Assembly: GCA_025667525.1 (NCBI GenBank)
Contig: CM046878.1
Location: 78,657,696-78,721,695, forward strand
Source of the DNA: Glebionis coronaria
Taxonomy: Eukaryota; Streptophyta; Magnoliopsida; Asterales; Asteraceae
Direction: 5' to 3'
Length of the DNA: 64,000 nucleotides
Below, piece by piece: positions 11,067-22,702 of the stretch. Within the stretch, counting starts at the first letter, position 1. Each line of letters opens with the position of its first letter. A program made the translations under genes and the position numbers. Under the pieces are notes generated by a model. The model worked only from the letters and a program-made list of their open reading frames with translations. It made no database searches and was not told the DNA's origin.

Positions 11067-13858
11067 TGTGACACCCTAGAACCGAGGTCATTAACGTTAC
11101 CCTAAATTACGCTAATTTTTGAAATTTTTAATAAATTTTAATTTCTATATTATTAAGTATTTTGGTTAAAGCCGATGTTCGAGGTTATAATTTTTACGTT
11201 TGACGATTTAAGAAGGACGATGACGATTACGATCCCGAGGGATGCCCAATTTTATATAATTATTGACGATTTATCGATAATGTAAATTTTCGAGAATTTT
11301 ATTTACGATTCGTGTTAAGTTGAGTCGGGTGAGTTTTATAGCCTTCCGAGTACATTTAAAGTATCCCAAAAATATTTTGGAGTGTTCGGGAAGATTTCCG
11401 ACTCCCGTAAAATTTTCAAAATTGACAAATGAGTCGAACCCGTAAAGTTTTGAGGACGTTTTCAACTTAAGGCCAAAAGAAATAAAAAATTACACATTGG
11501 TCCCTCCCAATCACACAAAATGACACAAACATAAACACATAGAACACATTTCACCAAAAACAATCAAACTCTCCTCTCTTGCTCCTATAGCCGACGGCTA
11601 ACCCCCAAACCCACCAAGAACACCATCAAAATTTTTTTTCACTTGATTTTCATTAAAATTAAGGTTAGACCACATCTAATCTTGTCATTCCCTACATTTC
11701 TATGTACTTAAATCCCACATGCATTTAAGTAAATTTTCCAAAATTTTTCAAGATGATCCAAATTCGTTTTTGAGGCTAAATGTTGTAATGCATGTTAAAT
11801 TCATGTGTTATGGAAGCATAATCACCAATAAAACCCACCAAAATCAATTTGGTTGTGGTGATTGGGGCACCCAAACCCCACGGCACAAGGGGTGTTTGGG
11901 GAGCCATGGTGGTTGATGAATTTTGAGCTTTTCCTTGTGTTTGGTTATATGTTTAATGATGTTTTACATAGGTGTTAGTGGTTGCATGCTTGTTTTTATA
12001 TTTTCTTGATTATGAGATTGGTTGATCAATAGGGGTAGGACTAAAATTTTGTGTTTGGATATGTTTAAGGAGGCTTAGGATGATGCCTAGTGGTGGTTAG
12101 AAGGTTTGAAATCGAGTCTAAGCATGATTTTGGAGTAGTCAAATTTAGGCAGAAACTTTAAGGTCATTTCATAAAAATGAATTTTCCTACAGGTCTTGAA
12201 AACAAAATGTAGTTATAGAGGGTCTTTTTGTCTTTAATTTTGTATAAGGTAGAGCCCGTGACTCAAAACGAGCTAAAAGTTATGAGGTTTTAAAGATCGA
12301 GTACCGGGAGACGAGGACTTTCATAATCCGAATTTATGTATAGTTTTAGTCAAATCCCGAGGATCACAAGTATGAATTTGTAAATGGTCAAGGGTCAAAA
12401 TTTGGTCCCAAATCTGTATAAATGAGTCTATAAGTTGACTTAGGAGTCAAAGAAGTCAAGGGTGCATTTCAAATGGGTCAAAGAGGTCAAAGTTGGTCGA
12501 AGTACAATTTCAGCCCGTAAAATGTAGTCTTAGAAAAGCGTCGAGTATCGGGTCGTAAAAGTAAAAACTTTTATTGGGCTTAAAAACATGTTATCTACAG
12601 GTCATATAGGATTTTTGAGAATTTTGTCAAATTTTATAAGTATGGTTAAATATGGTAAAACAGCCCGTACTTTAGTCAAGTACCGGCGAGAATGAGTAAA
12701 AATGGACAACGTAAGTAATGAGAACGAATGGTATAAAATGAGTGATGCTTGTTGTTTTGTTTTTGGCGTGAGTTATACTTGTCCTAAGTGACTAGTATAT
12801 ATGTATTTTATATAGTACCGTGAAGTATTTAAAATGAGATTACTCATTACGCGTTATTTGTGATAGGTGTTGATTTAACCGGGCATCCGTTTCGTCGTCA
12901 GTGATCATCCCTCGAACTACCGACTACTTAAGATATAAGGTGTGAATTTATAGCCTCGCTTATATTTATTTCAAACTGTTTTACCCGCGAGGGAAATGCA
13001 TGCTAGTTTTTAAAAGGAACGTATATCATGAATGATTGTTAGACCCGAAAGTTGCCTTAGAAATTGTGTTGAGTACCAAAGTTGCAAAAGTCCCTAAAAT
13101 CATGAACTATTAACTATTGTCCTGCCCTCGAGTAAGGGGAAATAGCCGCTTATGCAATTTGTAGTACTACGGGGTTAACGACCCAATGCTAGCCGAGAAG
13201 CTGTACGTTGAGTAAGTTCTGCGGTAGATTATTTTGTATGAGAAATAAGGTATAATTGCAACTGATGCCTTTAGAAGGGGCACTGGTTTCATCTGAATCA
13301 CGCCGGTATTTATTACGCGGGTGATTGAGTTAACGGATTAGTGTCATGAGCTTAAACACAATTGTCAGTATCCTGAATATAGATTGTTTGATCGACAAGT
13401 CTATAAATGATCACGAATGGTTTTTATTTTATATACGTTCAAATGGATTGTAAAACCTATGAATTCCACTCAACGTTTTCGTTGACCAAAATTTTGGCAT
13501 GTGTTTCAGGTAACCGCTGAAGTGTAGAATGGAGCATGCATGGGATGGATGTTCTGTGTATGGCTTGGAGTCCGCTTGTTTTTCCTCCTTGTTCTACTTA
13601 AACATTTTAAGTTTTAATGTTATGTTGTTGTAAAACTGAAATTCTTGGGTTGAGATTCATGGGGACCGAAAACGCTAAACTCTGTTGTACCAAATTGGGG
13701 TTGGAAAAACCGTGGACATGTATCATCTAACAATTTTTAATTTCAAGTTTTAAGTTGACGTCTTTTTAGCGTCGTTTGATATATCTTGTGTGCAATGAAT
13801 ACTGTGTAGCACCCATTGTTGTAGTTCCGCTGCGCATAGCAATTGTGGGGGTGTTACA
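11067..13858 (+). repeat. 5' LTR of element E (2792 bp)
   Basis: TGTGACACCCTAGAACC ... GGGGGTGTTACA. TATA-like TATATAG/TATATATG sequences lie at about 12797-12820, followed by the conserved inverted repeat at 12954-12992. A 65-codon frame at 11719-11916 is repeated in the other LTR only because the LTRs are nearly identical; it has no known domain. Confidence 0.96.
12954..12992. promoter_or_regulatory. conserved inverted repeat CCTCGC...GCGAGG in E's LTR
   Basis: CCTCGC 12954-12959 pairs with GCGAGG 12987-12992. The twin copy is at 21798-21836 in the 3' LTR. The loop sequence differs from that of A and F, while the stem and the preceding ATAG are kept. Confidence 0.5.
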
Positions 13859-13861
13859 GAT

Positions 13862-13875
13862 TGGTAATCAGAGCC
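13862..13875 (+). other. primer-binding site of element E
   Basis: TGGTAATCAGAGCC, three bases after the LTR. It matches the tRNA-Met complement TGGTATCAGAGCC with one extra A. Confidence 0.75.
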
Positions 13876-13967
13876 ATGAGTTATAGAGAACTAGGTCGTT
13901 TTTGAAAATCCTAAACTATAACTTTTGGTGTCGTAAGAAATGGTCCAAGCACACACAACTATCCTGC

Positions 13968-13985
13968 ATGGCTCCGGTAAGATTT
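13968..13985 (+). promoter_or_regulatory. candidate start codon and 5' splice site in E's leader
   Basis: ATGGCTCCG (13968-13976) is directly followed by GTAAGAT (13977 on), a near-consensus plant donor. Two T-rich acceptors follow: GTTATTGCAG ending at 14247, just before the extra ORF, and CCCTGTCTTGCAG ending at 15393, just before gag. Joining 13976 to 15394 would place ATGGCTCCG in frame with gag. Splicing is inferred from sequence only. Confidence 0.4.
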
Positions 13986-14249
13986 ATTGTTGTATTTATG
14001 GCATTTGACGTATACTTTTGAGTGAAGTATATATGTGGGTAATTATTACGTAAGTATGGAATTACTATATGTAGACGTTGAATTTTACGTGGAATATCCG
14101 ACATCGTAATTTTTGTATTAATCATGCATGAGCATCATATTATTACATTTCGGGCATATGTACCACCTTTGCATTGCATTTGCATGCATGTATTTATAAC
14201 TATTGTATAATTACTTATGTACCCTCCGAAATTCGCTGTTATTGCAGGA

Positions 14250-15074
14250 ATGGCCGAGGTACCGCCTAATGATAATGGAAACGATTACGTCATAGGTCGC
14301 GAAGGGGGAAGTGTTGGAACAGCAGCTGAAGGACAAGCTGAGACGAACGATGTACAAGCCCAGGACCCCGACCAAGGGAGAACTACTTGCCCCAGGCCTA
14401 TGCGTACTTCCCATCTGGTTGGTGTACCAGGTATCCCCAGAAGAGCCAAAGGTGCAGTGAGCGCAAATTCTCTTCATCAAGGCATCCCAAGAATTTGCTG
14501 CCCCGGACCGAGAGTTCATCATGACGTACGACGTGTTGTGAGAGGTTTGGATGAATCGATGTGCATGCGGTACGTAGTGGAATCAAGGGTGATCAGTAGA
14601 TTCGACGAGAATGAAAGGGCAGACCAAAGACTGTTGGAAAGGACTGCAAGAATTGAGTATGATGGAAATGTGAACAAAAGTGACATCAACAGTTTAAGAT
14701 CAATGGTTGCAAATTTGAGTGCTAGTCTTGACCGTGTGAGGGAAGATCAAGTGAGGTTGTCGAGGATGCAGAGTTGGGAGCATCGTGTGAGAGCATCATT
14801 GCCCCCGGATTGGAGATTCGTGGACGATTTGGAGATGGAGGCGAATGACTTCATGATTCAGCCGCCTACTAGAGGTGCTTGTATTACGGTGGGAAGTCAT
14901 GTAGCGATTGAGTGTGGATCCACATCAGGGACGAAAAAGGAAACGGAATGTGGGCCGGATGATAAAGGAAAGAGAAAAATGGATGATGTGGATGAGGACG
15001 ATAGTGATGAGGAACCTGAGGAAGACGACGACGAGCCGCCATCCAAGATGCCGTGTGGATCACCACATGCCTAG
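14250..15074 (+). CDS. extra acidic ORF between primer site and gag (element E)
   Basis: A 274-residue open frame starting MAEVPPNDNG; an ATG 33 bases upstream (14217) is also in frame. I prefer 14250 because F's equivalent ORF begins MADPNIP and because a TTGCAG acceptor-like site ends two bases before it. No known domain. Visible features: a low-complexity N-terminal third; a central stretch (about residues 120-185) rich in heptad-like R/L/E with NSLRSMVANLSASLDRV, likely a coiled coil; a W..RFVDDLEMEA motif at about 193-203; a KGKRKM basic patch near 240, possibly nuclear; and an acidic D/E run to the C-terminus. It is neither gag nor env by sequence. It has stayed open in a young copy and has a positional counterpart in F, which suggests it is a real element gene of unknown role. 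Confidence 0.65.
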   Translation: MAEVPPNDNGNDYVIGREGGSVGTAAEGQAETNDVQAQDPDQGRTTCPRPMRTSHLVGVPGIPRRAKGAVSANSLHQGIPRICCPGPRVHHDVRRVVRGLDESMCMRYVVESRVISRFDENERADQRLLERTARIEYDGNVNKSDINSLRSMVANLSASLDRVREDQVRLSRMQSWEHRVRASLPPDWRFVDDLEMEANDFMIQPPTRGACITVGSHVAIECGSTSGTKKETECGPDDKGKRKMDDVDEDDSDEEPEEDDDEPPSKMPCGSPHA

Positions 15075-15414
15075 TTACTTATTTTGTATTTTCTTTGATC
15101 ATTGTAATAGAACTGTTTTAGACTTTTTGTATGATGGTATTATGACGAGAAACTCAAGTACTTGAAGTTTTGTGGTGAACGATTGTAGTGGCAATACTTG
15201 TCACGATTTTGGTTAATTATCAATACAATCTATGTTACCTTTCATGATCTGTGATATGTCTTAAATTTGATCTTTTGTGATGTGAATTGATGAATATTAG
15301 TAACTCCGTAGTGATGTGTCGTTGTATGTGTATTATGTCTGGGAAACTTGATATGTATACTTACATTGTTTTTCTATTTTCCCTGTCTTGCAGAAAGAGA
15401 TATTCGATAACACC
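15075..15414 (+). other. spacer between the extra ORF and gag in element E
   Basis: AT-rich, 340 bp, with no frame of note. It ends in a pyrimidine-rich tract TTTTTCTATTTTCCCTG and TTGCAG at 15393, typical of a 3' splice site, 21 bases before the gag ATG. Confidence 0.5.
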
Positions 15415-18400
15415 ATGCCTCCAAAGTTGACCGCCGATCGTGTTAACACCATGATTCAGGAAGCTATAGCAAATGCGTTGGAAGCGGACCGAGCCAGGAG
15501 AAATCAGGACCAGGGAAGGAACGCGGGGAGACAGCAAGCCCCGAGAGTGTGTACCTATTCTAGTTTTATGAAGTGCGGTCCCACGCAGTTCCGTGGAACG
15601 GGTGGAGCTTTAGAACTTAGACGATGGTTGGAAAAGGTTGAAAGTACGTTCGAAATCAGCGGTTGTGCAGAAGCGGATAAAGTGAAGTTTGCAGCTGCTA
15701 CGTTTCTTGATGATGCGTTAAGTTGGTGGAATACCCAGGTAGCTACGGTTGGATTGGCTGTAGCGAATGCAAGGACGTGGAATGCGACAAAAGCTCTGTT
15801 GACTAAGAAGTTCTGCCCGGAAGAGGAATTGGGGCAATTGGAGGATGAGTTGAGGCACTTGACCTTGAAGAACAACGATATAGCTGCCTACACCAGGAGG
15901 TTCAATGAATTAAGTCTTTTGTGTCCAGACATATTTGCCAATGATGCCAAGAAAATGAAACAGTACATTAAGGGTTTATCCAACAATATCAAAGGTGAAA
16001 CAACTTCGTTAAAACCTGGATCGTTTGATGAAGCGGTTCAGATGGCACACGCATTGATGGACGTCAAGCTCCAGGACAAGCAGAACTCCATTGCTGAAGG
16101 CAACAAGAGGAAATGGGAAGCGGCACAAAGTAACCAATCCCAAGGCCAGAACCGAAGTGGGAATCGAAACAACCATGGGCCGAACCGAAATCAGCAGTTT
16201 AATCAGAGAAGGAACGAAGGGATGAGGGCAGTGACGAACCCTAGAGGAGTGAAAGTGAATCCCCATTGTGGTAAGTGCAATTTGTATCATGTTGGAAATT
16301 GCCCGCCTGCATGCGGCAAGTGTGGAAAGGCAGGTCATAGGACGTCTGGTTGCCGAACGGGAGGAGTAGCCACTGGGGCTAATGCTATCAGAATGAGGGG
16401 ATGTTATGGTTGTGGAGAAAGAGGGCATGTGCAAGCGAATTGCCCGAAGGCAGGAAACAAGCGGGGAGGCAACAATGCGGCTGCTGTGTATCAAGTGGGA
16501 ACGGCTGATAAACCACAGGGTCCTAATGTGGTTACCGGTACGTTTTTGCTAGACGCTTGTTATGCTAGTATTTTGTTTGATTCTGGCTCCGAAAAGAGTT
16601 TTGTAGATGTTAAATTTAGTCGTCATATCGATAGAAAACCGGTGTTGTTAGCGACTAGTTATAACGTTGAGTTAGCCGATGGAAAAATTGTTAGTACGAA
16701 TTCTATACTGAAAGGGTGTACCTTGAAGTTAGGAAATTACGCTTTTAAAATCGACTTGATGCCTATAGAGCTAGGATCGTTTGACGTGATTGTGGGAATG
16801 GATTGGCTAATGGCGCACAGTGCTATGATCGTCTGTGGCGAGAGATTGGTTCAGATTCCGTTGAGGAATAAAGTTTTGACGATAAAGGGAGACGAATGCA
16901 CTTCTCGTTTGAAGGTGATTTCCTGTTTGAAAATGATGAAGTACGTAGAGAGCGGATGCGATGTGTTTTTGGCACAAGTTTCGAGTGATGGTGATTTAGA
17001 GGCGAGGATTGAAGAGGTACCAGTTATTTGCGAATATCCGGAAGTTTTTCCAGACGAGTTGCCAGGTTTACCGCCTACCCGTGAGGTCGAGTTTCGAATT
17101 GATTTGGTGCCAGGAGCTGCGCCGGTTGCGCGTGCACCTTATCGCTTAGCACCATCTGAGTTAAAGGAGTTATCGGATCAACTGAAGGAATTAATGGACA
17201 AAGGATTTATTAGGCCGAGCTCATCACCTTGGGGAGCGCCAGTGTTGTTCGTAAAGAAGAAAGATGGTTCATTTCGGATGTGTATTGACTATAGGGAACT
17301 CAATAAGCTGACAGTTAAGAATCGGTACCCATTGCCGAGGATTGACGATTTGTTCAATCAATTGCAAGGTTCCAGTGTATACTCAAAGATCGATTTAAGA
17401 TCAGGGTATCATCAACTGCGTGTAAGAGAGGAGGATACTCCTGTAACTGCCTTTCGTACGCGGTATGGACACTTTGAATTTCGAGTGATGCCGTTTGGGT
17501 TGACGAACGCGCCTGCTGTATTCATGAACCTTATGAATCGCGTGTGCAAGCCGTATCTAGATAAGTTTGTTATTGTTTTCATCGATGATATACTTATTTA
17601 CTCTAAAAGTAAGGAGGAGCACGAGAAGCACCTGAGGAAGATTTTGGAGTTGTTAAGGAAGGAGAAGCTGTATGCAAAATTCTCTAAGTGTGAGTTTTGG
17701 TTGGAATCAGTGCAGTTCTTAGGTCACGTGATCGATAGTAAGGGAGTTCGTGTGGATCCTGCCAAGGTAGAAGCGATCAGGGAATGGTCAGCACCGACAA
17801 CGCCGACTGAAGTTCGACAATTCCTTGGTTTAGCTGGGTATTATCGAAGGTTTATTGAAGGATTTTCGTTGATTGCAAAACCATTGACAAGGATTACCGA
17901 AAAGAATAGGGTGTATGAATGGGGAAATGAGGAAGAACTTGCTTTCAAAACGCTCAAGGATAAGTTATGTTTCGCACCGATATTGTCATTGCCTGAAGGA
18001 ACCGAAGACTTCGTAGTGTATTGTGATGCGTCTCGTAAGGGTTATGGAGCGGTATTGATGCAACGTGAAAAGGTGATAGCTTACGCGTCGAGGCAACTAA
18101 GGAAGAATGAGGAGAACTACACGACGCACGATTTGGAATTAGGAGCTGTAGTTTTTGCGTTAAAGTTATGGAGACACTATTTGTATGGGACGAAGTGTGT
18201 TGTATTCACTGACCACAAGAGTTTGCAGCATATTTTAGATCAAAAGGAGTTGAATATGCGACATAGACGATGGGTTGAACTACTGAGTGATTATGACTGC
18301 GAAATTCGCTACCACCCTGGCAAGGCGAATGTTGTAGCAGATGCACTGAGTAGGAAGGAACGGGAGAAACCTTTGAGGGTTAGAGCTTTAGTGATGACTG

Positions 18401-18819
18401 AGAGCGTTGACTTAACCGAAACTATACTGAAGGCTCAAGAGAGAGGACTAATGAAAGGGAATGTTGAAGCTGAGAACTTGGGACGAATGTTGAAACCTCT
18501 TTTCGTGATTAGGTCAGACGGACTGAGATATTTTGAGAATCGGATTTGGTTACCATTGTGTTCATCTGAGGAAGGAAAGCCTGGAGTTCGAGAATTGGTT
18601 ATGAATGAGTCGCATAAGTCGAAGTATTCGATACATCCTGGATCGGACAAAATGTACCACGACCTGAAGAAAGTTTATTGGTGGCCGAATATGAAGGCGG
18701 ATATTGCTCGTTACGTTAGTAAGTGTTTGACTTGCGCGAAGGTAAGAAACCATCTGGATTGTTGGTACAACCAGAGATCCCAGAATGGAAATGGGAGAAA
18801 ATCGCTATGGATTTCGTGA
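15415..18819 (+). CDS. gag-pol polyprotein of Tekay element E, up to an integrase frameshift
   Basis: I start at the ATG of MPPKLTADR (15415), as in F (MPPKKAVTE). Order: gag capsid-like region with FMKCGP and [11 protein letters not shown] (about 15570-16080); zinc knuckles [14 protein letters not shown] (16312) and [14 protein letters not shown] (16402); protease with FDSGSEKSF (active D at 16579); reverse transcriptase with [14 protein letters not shown] (catalytic DD at about 17584); RNase H from [12 protein letters not shown] (about 18013); and the integrase zinc-binding region ending CLTCAKV (about 18740). About 13 bases are missing after GCGAAGGTAAG compared with F, which throws the frame, and the frame ends at 18819 with some 25 aberrant residues. 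The protein would be a packaging, protease and RT polyprotein in cytoplasmic particles, but without integrase. Confidence 0.93.
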   Translation: MPPKLTADRVNTMIQEAIANALEADRARRNQDQGRNAGRQQAPRVCTYSSFMKCGPTQFRGTGGALELRRWLEKVESTFEISGCAEADKVKFAAATFLDDALSWWNTQVATVGLAVANARTWNATKALLTKKFCPEEELGQLEDELRHLTLKNNDIAAYTRRFNELSLLCPDIFANDAKKMKQYIKGLSNNIKGETTSLKPGSFDEAVQMAHALMDVKLQDKQNSIAEGNKRKWEAAQSNQSQGQNRSGNRNNHGPNRNQQFNQRRNEGMRAVTNPRGVKVNPHCGKCNLYHVGNCPPACGKCGKAGHRTSGCRTGGVATGANAIRMRGCYGCGERGHVQANCPKAGNKRGGNNAAAVYQVGTADKPQGPNVVTGTFLLDACYASILFDSGSEKSFVDVKFSRHIDRKPVLLATSYNVELADGKIVSTNSILKGCTLKLGNYAFKIDLMPIELGSFDVIVGMDWLMAHSAMIVCGERLVQIPLRNKVLTIKGDECTSRLKVISCLKMMKYVESGCDVFLAQVSSDGDLEARIEEVPVICEYPEVFPDELPGLPPTREVEFRIDLVPGAAPVARAPYRLAPSELKELSDQLKELMDKGFIRPSSSPWGAPVLFVKKKDGSFRMCIDYRELNKLTVKNRYPLPRIDDLFNQLQGSSVYSKIDLRSGYHQLRVREEDTPVTAFRTRYGHFEFRVMPFGLTNAPAVFMNLMNRVCKPYLDKFVIVFIDDILIYSKSKEEHEKHLRKILELLRKEKLYAKFSKCEFWLESVQFLGHVIDSKGVRVDPAKVEAIREWSAPTTPTEVRQFLGLAGYYRRFIEGFSLIAKPLTRITEKNRVYEWGNEEELAFKTLKDKLCFAPILSLPEGTEDFVVYCDASRKGYGAVLMQREKVIAYASRQLRKNEENYTTHDLELGAVVFALKLWRHYLYGTKCVVFTDHKSLQHILDQKELNMRHRRWVELLSDYDCEIRYHPGKANVVADALSRKEREKPLRVRALVMTESVDLTETILKAQERGLMKGNVEAENLGRMLKPLFVIRSDGLRYFENRIWLPLCSSEEGKPGVRELVMNESHKSKYSIHPGSDKMYHDLKKVYWWPNMKADIARYVSKCLTCAKVRNHLDCWYNQRSQNGNGRKSLWIS

Positions 18820-19847
18820 CGGGTTTACCTAGAACTCCTAGTGGATGTGATATGATATGGGTAATTGTGGACAGGTTGACGAAATCTGCTCATTTCTTAC
18901 CTATGAAGAAGACGGACAGCATGGAAAAGCTAGCCAGCGTGTACGTGAAAGAGATCGTCTGTAGACATGGAGTGCCGTTATCGATCATTTCGGATCGCGA
19001 CAGTAGATTTACGTCGGAATTTTGGAAATCGCTTCAACGTGCGATGGGCACTGAATTGAGTTTAAGCACGGCTTATCACCCGGAAACTGACAGCCAGAGT
19101 GAACGAACTATTCAGACGATGGAGGACATGCTCCGAGCATGCGTGATTGATTTTGGAGGAAGTTGGGAACGCCACTTGCCTCTGGTGGAATTTTCATATA
19201 ATAATAGTTATCATGCGAGTATCAAGGCAGCACCGTTCGAAGCATTGTATGGAAGGAAGTGTAGATCGCCTGTGTGTTGGAGTGAAGTGGGGGAAAGTCA
19301 ATTGACTGGACCCGAAATGGTTTTAGAAACGACAGAGAAGATTGTGCAAATCAAGAACCGACTACTTGCTGCGAGAAGCCGACAGAAGAGTTATGCCGAT
19401 AACAGAAGGAAACCGTTGGAGTTTGAAGTTGGAGATATGGTTATGCTCAAGGTATCGCCGTGGAAGGGTGTAATTCGTTTTGGGAAGAAAGGAAAGTTGA
19501 GTCCGAGGTATATTAGACCATTTAAGATCGTTGAACGAATTGGACCAGTAGCGTATAAGTTAGAATTGCCGACCGAGCTTAGTGCTATTCACGACACATT
19601 TCACGTATCGAACCTGAAGAAGAGTTTGGCGGACAAGGAATTGGTGATTCCTTTGGACGAGATTCGACTGGACGACAAAATGCATTTTGTGGAAGAACCT
19701 GTGGAAATTATGGACCGAGAGGTCAAGCGGCTGAAGCGTAGTAGAATTCCTATTGTGAAAGTCCGATGGAATTCTAAGCGTGGACCGGAATACACTTGGG
19801 AACGTGAGGACTTTTTCAAGGAAAGGTATCCTCATCTGTTCCAGTAG
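18746..19847 (+). CDS. integrase core, C-terminal domain and chromodomain of element E (frameshifted from gag-pol)
   Basis: Continues pol in another frame right after the 13-base deletion. It starts at [17 protein letters not shown] and has no start codon of its own in a sensible place. The integrase catalytic triad region is intact: MDFVTGLP (first D, about 18807), [10 protein letters not shown] (second D, about 18990), and [12 protein letters not shown] (the E, about 19095). The C-terminal domain has [10 protein letters not shown] and [11 protein letters not shown] chromodomain closes the protein (about 19690-19810) with [25 protein letters not shown] and EYTWERED; in chromoviruses this domain guides integration to chromatin. 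Without the frameshift it would be part of one long polyprotein. Confidence 0.9.
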
Positions 19848-19897
19848 AACGAAATGTGAGTACAAGAAGAGGCGAGCGCCGGGACGTCGCTCTCTTT

Positions 19898-19910
19898 AAG
19901 GAGGGGTGGA
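19898..19910 (+). other. polypurine tract of element E
   Basis: AAGGAGGGGTGGA immediately before the 3' LTR, where plus-strand DNA synthesis starts. A short GC-rich inverted repeat (GAGCG...CGCTC) lies about 10-30 bases further upstream. Confidence 0.85.
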
Positions 19911-22702
19911 TGTGACACCCTAGAACCGAGGTCATTAACGTTACCCTAAATTACGCTAATTTTTGAAATTTTTAATAAATTTTAATTTCTATATTATTAA
20001 GTATTTTGGTTAAAGCCGATGTTCGAGGTTATAATTTTTACGTTTGACGATTTAAGAAGGACGATGACGATTACGATCCCGAGGGATGCCCAATTTTATA
20101 TAATTAATGACGATTTATCGATAATGTAAATTTTCGAGAATTTTATTTACGATTCGTGTTAAGTTGAGTCGGGTGAGTTTTATAGCCTTCCGAGTACATT
20201 TAAAGTATCCCAAAAATATTTTGGAGTGTTCGGGAAGATTTCCGACTCCCGTAAAATTTTCAAAATTGACAAATGAGTCGAACCCGTAAAGTTTTGAGGA
20301 CGTTTTCAACTTAAGGCCAAAAGAAATCAAAAATTACACATTGGTCCCTCCCAATCACACAAAATGACACAAACACAAACACATAGAACACATTTCACCA
20401 AAAACAATCAAACTCTCCTTTCTTGCTCCTATAGCCGACGGCTAACCCCCAAACCCACCAAGAACACCATCAAAAATTTTTTTCACTTGATTTTCATTAA
20501 AATTAAGGTTAGACCACATCTAATCTTGTCATTCCCTACATTTCTATGTACTTAAATCCCACATGCATTTAAGTAAATTTTCCAAAATTTTTCAAGATGA
20601 TCCAAATTCGTTTTTGAGGCTAAATGTTGTAATGCATGTTAAATTCATGTGTTATGGAAGCATAATCACCAATAAAACCCACCAAAATCAATTTGGTTGT
20701 GGTGATTGGGGCACCCAAACCCCACGGCACAAGGGGTGTTTGGGGAGCCATGGTGGTTGATGAATTTTGAGCTTTTCCTTGTGTTTGGTTATATGTTTAA
20801 TGATGTTTTACATAGGTGTTAGTGGTTGCATGCTTGTTTTTATATTTTCTTGATTATAAGATTGGTTGATCAATAGGGGTAGGACTGAAATTTTGTGTTT
20901 GGATATGTTTAAGGAGGCTTAGGATGATGCCTAGTGGTGGTTAGAAGGTTTGAAATCGAGTCTAAGCATGATTTTGGAGTAGTCAAATTTAGGCAGAAAC
21001 TTTAAGGTCATTTCATAAAAATGAATTTTCCTACAGGTCTTGAAAACAAAATGTAGTTATAGAGGGTCTTTTTGTCTTTAATTTGGTATAAGGTAGAGCC
21101 CGTGACTCAAAACGAGCTAAAAGTTATGAGGTTTTAAAGATCGAGTACCGGGAGACGAGGACTTTCATAATCCGAATTTATGTATAGTTTTAGTCAAATC
21201 CCGAGGATCACAAGTATGAATTTGTAAATGGTCAAGGGTCAAAATTTGGTCCCAAATCTGTATAAATGAGTCTATAAGTTGACTTAGGAGTCAAAGAAGT
21301 CAAGGGTGCATTTCAAATGGGTCAAAGAGGTCAAAGTTGGTCGAAGTACAATTTCAGCCCGTAAAATGTAGTCTTGGAAAAGCGTCGAGTATCGGGTCGT
21401 AAAAGTAAAAACTTTTATTGGGCTTAAAAACATGTTATCTACAGGTCATATAGGATTTTTGAGAATTTTGTCAAATTTTATAAGTATGGTTAAATATGGT
21501 AAAACAGCCCGTACTTTAGTCAAGTACCGGCGAGAATGAGTAAAAATGGACAACGTAAGTAATGAGAACGAATGGTATAAAATGAGTGATGCTTGTTGTT
21601 TTGTTTTTGGCGTGAGTTATACTTGTCCTAAGTGACTAGTATATATGTATTTTATACAGTACCGTGAAGTATTTAAAATGAGATTACTCATTACGCGTTA
21701 TTTGTGATAGGTGTTGATTTAACCGGGCATCCGTTTCGTCGTCAGTGATCATCCCTCGAACTACCGACTACTTAAGATATAAGGTGTGAATTTATAGCCT
21801 CGCTTATATTTATTTCAAATTGTTTTACCCGCGAGGGAAATGCATGCTAGTTTTTAAAAGGAACGTATATCATGAATGATTGTTAGACCCGAAAGTTGCC
21901 TTAGAAATTGTGTTGAGTACCAAAGTTGCAAAAGTCCCTAAAATCATGAACTATTAACTATTGTCCTGCCCTCGAGTAGGGGGAAATAGCCGCTTATGCA
22001 ATTTGTAGTACTACGGGGTTAACGACCCAATGCTAGCCGAGAAGCTGTACGTTGAGTAAGTTCTGCGGTAGATTATTTTGTATGAGAAATAAGGTATAAT
22101 TGCAACTGATGCCTTTAGAAGGGGCACTGGTTTCATCTGAATCACGCCGGTATTTATTACGCGGGTGATTGAGTTAACGGATTAGTGTCATGAGCTTAAA
22201 CACAATTGTCAGTATCCTGAATATAGATTGTTTGATCGACAAGTCTATAAATGATCACGAATGGTTTTTATTTTATATACGTTCAAATGGATTGTAAAAC
22301 CTATGAATTCCACTCAACGTTTTCGTTGACCAAAATTTTGGCATGTGTTTCAGGTAACCGCTGAAGTGTAGAATGGAGCATGCATGGGATGGATGTTGTG
22401 TGTATGGCTTGGAGTCCGCTTGTTTTTCCTCCTTGTTCTACTTAAACATTTTAAGTTTTAATGTTATGTTGTTGTAAAACTGAAATTCTTGGGTTGAGAT
22501 TCATGGGGACCGAAAACGCTAAACTCTGTTGTACCAAATTGGGGTTGGAAAAACCGTGGACATGTATCATCTAACAATTTTTAATTTCAAGTTTTAAGTT
22601 GACGTCTTTTTAGCGTCGTTTGATATATCTTGTGTGCAATGAATACTGTGTAGCACCCATTGTTGTAGTTCCGCTGCGCATAGCAATTGTGGGGGTGTTA
22701 CA
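19911..22702 (+). repeat. 3' LTR of element E (2792 bp)
   Basis: Same length as the 5' copy, with about 13 base differences and no length change that I could see. Inverted repeat copy at 21798-21836. It ends GTGTTACA and joins element D's LTR at AAGTCCACCACC. Confidence 0.96.

Larger units (their letters stand above)
11067..22702 (+). mobile_element. element E: young Tekay-type Ty3/gypsy LTR retrotransposon (11.6 kb)
   Basis: Two LTRs of exactly 2792 bp each (11067-13858 and 19911-22702) that differ at only about 13 positions by eye (about 0.5 percent). Interior: primer site, an extra ORF, gag-pol with chromodomain, and a polypurine tract. At an assumed 1.3e-8 substitutions per site per year the insertion is about 0.2 million years old. 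Oddities: integrase is frameshifted, and there is no 5-bp target duplication. The left flank ends GTGTTGA and the right begins AAGTCC, while the intact site in D's other LTR reads GTGTTGAGTCC. Confidence 0.95.

Noticed and set aside
11719..11916. A 65-codon frame repeated at 20563-20760
   Set aside because: Present twice only because E's two LTRs are nearly identical; no domain and no counterpart frame preserved in solo LTR G.
13862..13875. tRNA-like sequences next to the LTRs
   Set aside because: These are primer-binding sites of 12-14 bases, not tRNA genes; no cloverleaf can be formed.
14211..14522. A 103-codon minus-strand frame overlapping E's extra ORF
   Set aside because: Antisense shadow; no start context and no domain.
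18736..18750. AAG|GTAAGA at the integrase frameshift of E as a splice donor
   Set aside because: It resembles a donor, but a 13-base deletion relative to F fully explains the frame change and no matching acceptor restores the frame nearby.
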